Assembly (NCBI RefSeq): GCF_003589595.1
Contig: NW_020653750.1
Location: forward strand, 7,258,879-7,322,878
DNA: 64,000 nucleotides
Direction: 5' to 3'
Source of the DNA: Hyposmocoma kahamanoa
Lineage: Eukaryota > Arthropoda > Insecta > Lepidoptera > Cosmopterigidae
The first letter of the stretch is position 1. Every line of letters begins with the position of its first letter. A program made the translations under genes and the position numbers. Shown in pieces: positions 13,001 to 25,000 of the stretch. Under the pieces are notes generated by a model. It saw only the letters and a list, made by a program, of their open reading frames with translations. It had not been told where the DNA came from and ran no database searches.

Positions 13001-16000
13001 ATTGTATAATCTCTTTGAGTTTTTAAAGAAAATGTATTTTTTAAATATTATTCTCAAACATGGTGGAATTCTTATGAGAACAGAAAAAATAGAATGTTGC
13101 ATTTTATAGGAAACATATTTGTTAACACACAAAGTTGTACGGGTGCAGAATTGCATGTGCTCACCCTAGTTTATAAAAAACTATAATATATCGTTTTGTA
13201 ATTTACTTCAAGATAATAAGTATACTATGACGGTCTTAAACTACGGTTTTATTCATATATTGAATTTGTACACGTCCGCCAGATTCCGGTTTCCTCAGAA
13301 ATTGAAGACCTCTGTACTATCTCTACAATATTTTCAGAAAATATTTGTACGGAACCATTCAAGGTTTCTACAGAACACTCTTCTGCAAGGATATCTTCAT
13401 CTGCATAGCTGAGCTGTTTTTAAAAACTCATATGCCTTTTTAACTTTTCTTCTCCAGGTTCCACTATTTGAAATACATCTTTTTGTTGTTTTTCTTTAAA
13501 TTTATAATAACCCCAAAATCTCTTCTTTTGTTTTATTTCAGTCATAAAATAACTTATATAAAACATTATTGTTAAATAAAAGGTATATAACAGGTTTATC
13601 AACAACAATGATTTATAGATATAAATATTTAAATAAATAAAGAAATATTTCTCTTTTACATTAATTAAATTAACTGTTTAATAAAAAGTATATAATTGGT
13701 ACTAAAATACCTTTGTGTCGTATAGATGTCATTCGAATTGGCAACTATATAATTGTCAAATAAATGTTTTTTGCAAACTTTGATAAACCAATTGGTTGTT
13801 TAGATGTCTCAATAGTTGTCTTTATATGACAATAATGACATTTAAAACACCTTTTTACGACTGAGACGTTAAGGAAACGTTTTAATTCAGACCATTATGA
13901 TTGTCGTATAATTAACTTGTGTAAAGATTTATTGAACTTTGATATTGGACTATTTAGTCAGATGACCAAACTGTCAAATCTAAAACATCTACGCTACTCT
14001 ACTGTTTAGGTATTAACCACTATAAAACACTTACAAGACTAACAGTCGTATAAGAGTTCACTTATACAACCTGCTTGTTTGTAGGGTTTATACGGTTTCC
14101 AAAGGATTGTGAACCGCCATTGATATGTAAGATTTTATCACGATGTTTTCCTTCATAGCGAGAGGTAAAGAACGTTATTACGGAATAAACGTCCAAATCC
14201 CGTAATCACCGTAAACAATATTCACAAAAAGATATCAAAATACTATTGTCAGACTATTCCGTTTATTAGTCTCATGTTTTCAACATTTTGACTTTCCTAC
14301 GGCTTTCTGTAAATTACTAGAGAAAATTCTAGTTCACTCATAAAGCAACACATACTAAATCCGTCGCCCTAACTGCCCTCGATTCCGCGCTCATTAGCGC
14401 CTCAATTTTCTCTAATTACCTGCTCATTTGCTACATGTCTACATAGTAAAGTCAATTTTAGCAGTCCCTTGTTAAAATTAAATAAAATGAAATGAAAAAA
14501 TCCTTTATTAATGAAGAAAATAAAATGTCCATCGACAACGGCAACCACTTCCCACCAGGTAGCCTGTTTGTATGCCATTAAATAGTAAAAATAAAATAAA
14601 CGAAAAAAAGAAACAATAAAATCTATTATAATTATTAATACAAAGATCGAACACTCAGAAAAAAATCCTTCGATTCAGCCGGATTCGAACCGACGTCTTC
14701 TAGCTTACCGTGCCAAACGCTATACCAACTTGTATTTGGTTTTTCAACGACTAAAAGGTGATAAATCTTTCATAGATTTCTCATAGATGGCGCTACGACT
14801 AACAAGTACAAAGACACGACGCAATCACATAGAAAAATTCGTGAGGTCCACTGGTTCGTTCCTTGGCTTAGTTGGTATAGCGTCTGACACGGTAAGCTAG
14901 AAGACGTCGGTTCGAATCCGGCCGGATCGTAGGAATTTTTTCTGAGTGTACGATCTTTGTATTAATAAATATAACAAACTAGTGGAGTAATTTCACAAAA
15001 AATAATTGAATATCAATTCAATAAAAATTTAAAATAAAATCTGTCTTTTATTTTTTTATCTATGTATTATATTCGGTGTGAACCAATACCAGGGAGGAGA
15101 ATCTTAGATTGGAGTTCCGATAGTACCAAGAATAAGTTGACCAAAGAATTAGTGCGATTTTTGCCAGTAGCTGACTTTAAACAAAAATAGTTATTTGTTA
15201 TGCAAGGCTGCAAAGTTGTTGTTTGACGCGAGTGCTTGTATTAAAACCTGAGCAAACAACTTTGCTGCCGAGCAAAACACACAACTTTTTACCCCACTAA
15301 TAGCCAGGAAAAAGTTAGACGAAAGAAAAATAGTTGAACTATAACAAATCAGTTTTTATAAACGAAATTAGTTATCGTTGTCAATTTAGTGTCAACAGTA
15401 ATAAGAATAAAATAAACCAACGGATTTAGACTCGTCTTACATAAATAATGTACGACAAATCGCATAGCTAAACGTGTGATTGTTTTTTTTTTTCATAGAA
15501 AGAAAAAGTTAGGTGCACCCAACGTGCACCACAGTCCATCGTCAAGTTCAAATTTCAAAAAACTTTTTCACGTTGACACTAACGTGGAAAACGCTTTTAC
15601 GCGCAGATTTCTAATGAGAAAGAAAGCTTTTCCGAGGTGAAACATTTTTTTTTTAAATAATATTTTAGCGTGTATTTTATAATAGGTGGGACAGTTTTAA
15701 TTCATAAAAAACGCACAGAACTGATGACTTCTAAAAGTATGGTATTTCATCAAGATAGCGCCATACGACACACATCTTTACCGTCGTCAAAAACTATTTC
15801 AGTTTGGTTGGGATGTCTTACCACATCCATCGTATTTGCCCAACATAGCCCCTTTAAATTTTCACTTGTACTATACAAAATTCTTTAAATCGTCACGAAT
15901 TTGGTAACGAAGAGACCATCAAACGACACTTAAAGCTATATTTCTATAAGTTTAATTTCATGATAGGGGAATTCTAAAATTACCCGAAAGATGATAAAAG

Positions 16001-19000
16001 ATTGTAGATCAACATAGCCAACATACAGATTTTCATTTTACTTTGTTTCTTTTTTTCAGTATTATTAGAATTTAATATGTTTATAAAACCCGGTGCTCTT
16101 CCTTCAGGAATCTACGTGTCCAACAATGAGTGCCTACGGTGGAGTGAATCAGGCGTATGGAAAATGTGCCGATCAGTGTTCAGACCAGATAAGCCGTTGA
16201 ATCGATCGACGACGTCGACAACCGCTGCTCCTGTACCTGCTGCAGTTACACCTACATCACGAGGTCTACATAATAGCACTACAACGCGAACGCCACCTGC
16301 ATTGATCTGTACTTTGACTGAAGAAACTGAAATATTTCTCGGTAAGTTTTATTTGTACCAATGTTTTGTGTGTATGTTGCAGTTCCTATTGTGGTGTCGC
16401 GTTGTAAATGATACAGATCTTATTAAAAAAAATCAGCCTCAAATATCAGATGTTTCTAATACCATACAATAATTAAAAATACAGTAATAATGACTTCTTT
16501 TACAATGATTCAGATAGCAAAACAAAACAACAACAATAACAACGCACACACTCAACATAGCCCCGCACTAGGGAAACCCTGGGTCGCGGGTGCCATGGAC
16601 ACATACATAGACAAACACAAATTACACCCAAACTCACGAGAGAAATAAATGTAGGCCATACAAATATTTCTCCCGGCCCGGGAATCGAACCCAGGACCTC
16701 TGCGTGTCAGTCCGGCATGGTAACCGTTCGGCCACGGAGGCAGTTAAGTGATTCAGATAGCATGAACACTATCTGTCTGTCAAGTTTGTATTTTTATCAT
16801 TAAACTCGATTTTTTTTATTGTTTTGATGGCGGCAATAAACAAACATTAAATGAGACTTTTTAATCCCTTTGTTACCACTGGCGACTTCTGGGATATTTT
16901 AAATTCCATTTGTCGTCAGTGGCAACAACTGATTTTTTTATCCCGTTTGTCACCACCTGGTCACATATAGGTTTTTTCCCATTTGTCGCTAGTGGGAACA
17001 AAACCAGTGGTGACGACTGGAAATAAGCGCGCGTAGGCACACCCCGGACACCCTATGAAGACAGTTAAAAGTTATTTACCTACTACTACATATAGCGCGC
17101 TATCTTCACACGCGCAAATGTGTGCGTGACGTGGCTTGGTTTACAAAAAGGGTTACCCATTACTTTCTCTTACTATTTACGCGGCAATATAGCTAAAATT
17201 CTAACGCGAATCTGTTACCTAGAATTCTATTAATAGAATCTTAATAATAATTATAATGTTTGTATGTAATGTATTTATATCGATGTAACATTATATTTTT
17301 CATTAATTCAGTAACTAGAATAATATTGAAGATTTATTTAAAAAACATTAAAAGGACTTAAAATGATATATTTTGGACAGGTATTCTTGTAAATAAGGTA
17401 ACCAAGGTGTTTGAAATTGCGTGCCCAAGTGTTTCATTACCTAGTTAATAATTAGGTATATTCAGTACGGAATATTTATCGGTAATACAAATTGAAAATG
17501 CGAGAACCCTTGTCTACTAGCTCACGAAATTATGGCGTCTCATTATATTGATATAATAAATCTGTATTATATATTATTCTGCACTAAATAAATGAAGAAA
17601 ACAATAACTGAATGAGTCTCAGACATATGTTTTTTACTTAATCCGTTTCATGTATCGGAAAACAAAGAAACTCGTCTGTTTATCCCGTTTAGGTGATGAT
17701 AAACAGCCATTCACAGCACGATTCACGACCATTATAAATAGTAACGTACAATGATGTTACATATTAACGTACAAGTTTCATAATTAATAAATAAAAACTA
17801 TATATATATATATATATATTCAAATTTCAAACCCGTCTTAGCGCGAAAACGGCTCGCCGACAGCTTTATTGCCGTTCAGTCAATGTGACCTTCAATGTGC
17901 GGGGCGTTGATGCGGTATCCAAAGGTAGGGAGGGGCAGAGAGTGTCCGTTCTTCTCTGACGTAGGTACAAAGTTTAAATTTTGTTCTTAGTGCCACTTTC
18001 CACTAAGTGACTAGCCGCGCGTGACTTTGTTTCACGTCAGAATCACGACCGCGTCAATAGCTTCCTTTACACAGTCACTCTACTGGGTATGGAATAATGC
18101 CAGCTATTGGGTATGGTGATAATGATTTATTTAAATCACATTTTAATAAATAAATAAGACCTGCCGCCTGTGACTAGGCCGCTTAGTGGAAAATGCGTGT
18201 TATGAGTTCGTTTATTTGTTGTATCGACGCTTTCTGGCGAAATCTGCGTGTTATCATCCAAGGAACTTATAACTAAATTGACAGAGGCCACCAAGATATT
18301 CCTCAACCAGTGAAGTAATAACATAAACATGGAAAATTAATGTATTGAATCGTAATATAAAATTTTATAACCGACCTCGTAAGCGATGACGGTTTGATTT
18401 GGACTTCAACGCCGAGGCCATTGAAAAATATAGGGGGGATGGGAAAAATAGGGCTTATAGAAATAATCATAAATTTTTATAATATTTTATAGCAAGCATT
18501 GAATCTCTACATTGTCAATATAAAAAACTTTTTCAAGCATTAACTTAAGCTATATTTGTCATAAAGTCAATATTTTTCTGTTTATTAAAACCAATGCTGG
18601 TGGTTTAAATTGTCTCGTATATTGCTTAGTTTATTGAAAAATTTACTACATTTTTACCATTTCGACAAGTTTTATTTTGGACTATATTTTTAACAAGCAG
18701 CAATACGATGACCTTGATATGGCAAAAATTCTCAACAAGCTCTATTCGTCTATTCGCCAATACCTTTTTTTATTCTAGCCATATTAAAAACATAAAACAT
18801 TGATTAAAATTTCTTTATTTAGGTTTCTTCGCTAAGACTGACCTATGCTGCGTGGTTGCTAGCCCGCTAATCTGAAAACGACTTAGATGTGCATCCCACT
18901 TGTCTACAAACTGCGTATGATATAATTAATGAAAAGTGTTCGCCAACAGATAAATAATTTCACCTTGAATCGGCCACAAATATGAATTAATAAAATATTC

Positions 19001-22000
19001 ACATTGTACGTGTGTAAACAAAACCGATGGAATGTTTGTTGAATCGTGTGAATTATCGTTTGGTTTATTTTTTCCACTACCTTCTGTTTTCTCTCCGTCG
19101 GTAACTACATTAACTCCCGCTGGTTTACTTTTTTATCGCGTCTATTTTCTGTTCAGAGTAAAAAAAAACACAAAAAGAAATCATTAACGTTTCCTAGAGT
19201 TGGGAAGTAGGTACCGTGTGGCCTCGTTTTATTCTTAAATTAATTACTCATGATCCGCGACGTGTTCCGTCTTTCCGAAGGCGGGTTTAAAGAGCACAAT
19301 TACAGAACAAAAGACTTCCAACGTTTAAACGAGCATTAAAATCGCACTAAACGTTAACTAATTGCTAAAGACCGACCGTTTGATCAATTACTACTAGTTT
19401 TAAATAGACTAAACAAATGTGCATGTATATGCCAATAACTACAATTCTAACACAACGAAATACGATCAATGTAGTATCCACGGTTATTTTCGAGATAACA
19501 TGGGAAATTGCGTACAATGTAACAATAAAATATCTCTAGGGATAATATTACAAGTAATTAATCTCCGATGGCTGTGTTTTTATAACATAAAATCATCAAA
19601 GAGATTATTTGTAATTACAATAAATTAGATACAACTATCACAACACGTTGTTCGACAGCAGTCAGCAATTTGCCGATACTTAAAAACGTAAATTTTATGT
19701 GAAAACGCTTTTACAAGAACGATGAACGATTTATGTAAATTATTGCCACAAAACAAAAGAAACCATAAAAAACTATTAATGATTTTAAGATTTTGGAGGT
19801 TTATGATGAGATTTGTTTAGGTCTTGTAACGAATAGTCGTAGGACAAGAACTTTGAAACTCAATTTTAAAGATTGTAGATCTGCCAGAAGCACAATTAAT
19901 TTTTTACATTAGTGATCAAATAGCCAAACTTTGATTGTCGGTGTCAGTCGATTTCTTTAAATATCATCAAAGAATATAACCTTGGGAGTCGTTGAGGGAA
20001 ACACTTTTAGCACTGTTTTAGTCAGGAATGAAGTAAGAAAATTCGCGGTTTGACCTATCTATTCACTCTTCATTGGCAATTCATTCAGCCGAGGCGGTGA
20101 AATAATAACATAATTCATTACAATTATCACGTTTCTCCACTTTTCAAAATAATAGTTCGAAAGTGGAAAAGATGGATCAGATTAAAACGGATTNNNNNNN
20201 NNNNNNNNNNNNNNNNNNNNNNNNNNNNNNNNNNNNNNNNNNNNNNNNNNNNNNNNNNNNNNNNNNNNNNNNNNNNNNNNNNNNNNNNNNNNNNNNNNNN
20301 NNNNNNNNNNNNNNNNNNNNNNNNNNNNNNNNNNNNNNNNNNNNNNNNNNNNNNNNNNNNNNNNNNNNNNNNNNNNNNNNNNNNNNNNNNNNNNNNNNNN
20401 NNNNNNNNNNNNNNNNNNNNNNNNNNNNNNNNNNNNNNNNNNNNNNNNNNNNNNNNNNNNNNNNNNNNNNNNNNNNNNNNNNNNNNNNNNNNNNNNNNNN
20501 NNNNNNNNNNNNNNNNNNNNNNNNNNNNNNNNNNNNNNNNNNNNNNNNNNNNNNNNNNNNNNNNNNNNNNNNNNNNNNNNNNNNNNNNNNNNNGTGTCGA
20601 ATATTGAAATCATTCACAATCGCGCATCGCTAAGTTGATTCAATAAAAAGGGGTTCTGTGGTTCGCCATTTACGTTTTTCCGTAATTTATTAAGAAAACT
20701 TTTGAATCAGGGTTATTTCTTTACTTCTGGACTTATATCCATGGCATGTTCAATACACTTTTCCAATTATAGAGGCTTCCTGAGTTTTTACACTTAATTA
20801 CGTTGTCGGAGGTTTTCCCGGTAAATAATAAGAATCTGGAGTTTCGGTTATGAAATTAAACAGGTGACACATTTGTTTTGCCGTTCCTCAAACAACGAAA
20901 TGTTGTTGACTTCAGTCATTTTTCTTCGTAGGATCCATGAAACAAAGGCCATGAATCAATGTTTGTTAGACCCTTGCCACTTGAAAATGATTTTCTGTAT
21001 CTAATTTGAGAAGAAAATGTAATGTGATATTTAATTAAAACATAACGACGAGTAAAAACATTTACAAATCAAAATTTAATACTCAAGTTGTCTATATTTC
21101 GAACGTAAGCAAATTACTCTTGAAATCAAATATAAGTTATTCATGTGAATAATAATTTATCCTATAAAAGCCTAGTCAAGACATCCTTGACCGACCGTAT
21201 GAAAATATTGCTTCTTAATATCGCATAGGATCGTAGCAGCGGAAGGCTGCGTCTCTTTTTACGCGTATTTATTCATAATTCTCAGAGATCGTAATATTTA
21301 CAAAAAAATCAATAGTATACGTAGATCGATAATACCTCCTTATTGAAATTCCGGAATGAATAAAAATTTTCTGAGTGGTTCAAGTACCTCTATAAATTAC
21401 TTCTATACTAAATTACCATACCCATTCAATGAAAAAAAATACCCCAAAAGAGGTAATTACCTTGAAATAATCGTCTTCATTTTAGAAATAAACATTCTTA
21501 AAATACACTTACATTAGAATGAACCATGAACGAACACATGCTATGTTTTAATTTTAATACCCTGTTCAACAAACGACGACGTTTTGAAGACTACAGCTTC
21601 GTGTGTAATACTGTAATACGACTGTGTTGCTCAATGTTTGGGGCCAGAACGTGCAAAAAATTCAAAGATACTGCCTCCCGCGCCATTTCACGTCCGAATA
21701 TTATAAGACCTGGTTCATTAGAAAAATCTCGTTTTTTTTAATCGGACTGCTTTTCAAAGTAAAAAGTCCAAATTTTTGAGTTAATACCCTGTTCATCCAA
21801 CGTAACTGTGTTGAATGTATGCGTTATTATTATTATTATGTAAGATATGGTTCAGGATACAATGGAGCTGATTTACATCCCACAACAGTTGATGAACTTA
21901 GAGAATGGAAGGAAATAAATAAAGATGAGTATGCAAGATAGGCGCCTTGGCGTCGAGTTGCGGACACCAGCCCGTTACACCAAGTACCAAGTACCAAATA

Positions 22001-25000
22001 AAGACGAAAAAACAACACAAACTTTGTATTTGTCAATCTAACCAACGGAAAACACTGCTCTACTTCGTCTTTTATCACGGAAGAAAACGAACCAAGAAGA
22101 GTAGTGTTCCGTTGGTTAGATTGATGGATAGACGGATAGACGGATGTGGCCAATGGGACTTTTTTTTTTCCCCTTGGTCGATTGATTTGACAGATGGCGG
22201 TTCGTCGGGATGACAGAAAAAAGTATAATCATGGTGAAAACAGTTTTTAATTTTTTTATTATCATTATTATCATTATTTTATAGCATCGCAGTAGCGAAA
22301 CCCTGTGTCATGGGTGGACACACACTTAGATGACCATAAATGACACCCAAACTCACGAGAGAAATAAATGGTGGCTATACAAATATATCTCCCGGCCCGG
22401 GGACCGAACCTGGGAATTCTGCGTGGCAGACCAACATGGTAATCGTTTGGCCATGGAAGCAATTAATTTGTTTACAAGAGCAAACTAATATTCCTCCTAT
22501 TCACGTTACCGTGTCAGAACGTATTTTACCGCTTTTAAGTTTGCTATTCGATTCGACGTGTTGTTTCTCATAATAATACGCTTCGTTGCACCCAATCTCC
22601 GGAGCACCAAACTATCCAATTGGAAAAAACTGGTAGGGTTATTTGACTCTCTAAAAAACGAAAATAACAGATTATACAAAAAGCAACATACTAATTTATT
22701 CTCAAGTTTTCTAACAAGCCAAATGATAAGACCATGATAAGTAAGACCATGCCGAAGTTAATAGGATGAAAAATAATCCAAAAAAATGTTAGCCAGAAAA
22801 CAATGCCTCCGCTATAGTACTTTTAGGTTCCAAATCTGGTTTTCTAGTCTTCACGTCTTCAACACGTTTTGTTTCTACCACCATTTCTTCGATTTCACCT
22901 ACACGTTCATTAAGCATGTTTTGTGATAATTCTATAATCTTAAAAGAAAGATGACTATCCTTGGCTAGATCGCTTTCATCAGCTTGTTTCATGTTCTTAA
23001 AGTAGAATCCAGAACAGCTCTGGAGTTCAGGTGCAGTTGCGCAATAAAGGGGCGTGCTTGCGGCTTGAGCCTGGAAACATTACATACATTTTTAGCAACA
23101 TCGTCCACGCGGCCATTGTAAGAATGTTCAAGTCCGGAAAGTTTTAGAGTAGTTACACACGACGACTTTATCAGCGATATAAACGCCTGTTTTTGTAAAT
23201 TACATTCCATCGCAATATTCGCGATTTATATGCGGTTGTATCGGTGCAAACGCGCGTCTACATCGATACCGTCGCTTCTGTTGAATCATTGAAAACGTCG
23301 CGATTGTATCCCTACTTAAGGGTCTATACGACCCCAAATGACTGGTTGATTCTGCATAACAGTGAAAGTGTTGAATTAATCACTTTAAAAAAAAATATAC
23401 ACAGTAAAATTGAGGATATGCACTGATTACTACACGGTGTGAAAACACTACATAATCCTAAACATTTTCACGATAGAAAAAAAAACATAAACTAACCTCG
23501 AAATTTTACAAGAAAACCGCTGCATTCAATAGGTACTTTACATATACCAATGATTTTTTTTAATACCAACTGAACTACATAGAACGCGTATAGTATACGA
23601 TATACATTTTTCAAATTACTTTCATTTCGTTTGTAAAAAAATAATTTCTAAAATTAAGCCAGACCGAAGCAAAATGAACCATAATACAGGAAAAATTTGT
23701 ATTAGAGCTAAGCTAGTATAGACTCTTAAGTCACGCGTATATGTAAAAGATAGACGATTAATACGAGTGCAGCGCTACTGCATCGCAACAGAATCGTTGC
23801 AGACGCGCTGCTAGAAATCGCCGTGTGTAACTGTTTTAAGGTTGAATTTTATCCAATTGTTTATATATTTTTAATTCAATTCGATTTATTTAATGCTTTA
23901 TACGTGGTAAGTACAATACTTGATACTAATGTTTATAGAATGCTGTTTCACACATTTAGCCGTTTCTGAAATGCAATATTATGGTATAAGCAAGAGTTCA
24001 TGCAATAATATGTTAAAATAATAAAGTTGTGTCCCTAATTTAATATCTACATATACCATCTTACAAATAAATCATTTATACAATATACTATGTCACATAA
24101 ATAAATCTTTTTCGAAAAATGTTTGTCAAATCAGAAAATTTCCTATAAATAAAGCATTAATATTATTTTTATTCAAATATTTCATTAATACGAAAACGTA
24201 TTAATTCATTTTCTAATTAAATCTAAGACGATATGTACTATTACAAATTTGTAAATTATGCAATTCCTTTGGAAACATTCATAATGTGTGTATTACTAAA
24301 TAGGATTTGGGATGGAAACTAACTTGATGGCATACTAAAATTTGTCACGATTCCTTACGTCTAGACTTAAGACGTAAACTAAATTGCCGTTTTATTGCCC
24401 ATTCAATATTCACTTACGATGGATTTACTGAACGGTGTCATTACATTATAGAGTACTTCATAAGGCCACCAGTTAGAACAAAGCTTTGTCTTGATGAAAG
24501 AACCAGGGTGAGCGCACATTATGGTTTTTCCTGTGTTCATCCAACGATAAGCCAAGTAGTGCATAGCAAGAATGCCACAGAGCTTTGAAACGTTGTACGC
24601 TTTGATTGAAGTGTAATCATCTTCAGGAAGAGACAGTATATCCTCGGTTGGTAGCAGAGTATTTTGTAGCGACCATTTTATATTTCTGAAACGGAAAATC
24701 AGTTCTGTATAAATTAAATAACGATAAGAAAACCCAAAAATGCAAAATAGATTTTATTCTAAATATCGGACGTGTGAAAGAAAAGTCAGGAGTAAAATGA
24801 CATGAAACTGATGGGAGTAAATATAACAATTTAAGATTACAAATTGTTCCACGTCGTACTGTGTACATGAAAGTACTGGGAATAAACGGTTTTTATAGAA
24901 AATTTGAACGTTGTGACATCATCTGCACCCCATTTATACGTCTCACTGTTGGGCACGGGTCTGCTCCCAGGTGAGGGTTTAGACCATAGTCCGTCACGAC

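Noticed and set aside
20163..20633. Open frames across the N run
   Set aside because: They exist only because N is read as open; no sequence supports them.
22989..23210. 73-codon minus-strand frame
   Set aside because: Overlaps the intron 5 acceptor and exon 6 in a different frame from the SDR.
24623..24868. 81-codon minus-strand frame
   Set aside because: Wrong-frame overlap of SDR exon 5 and intron.
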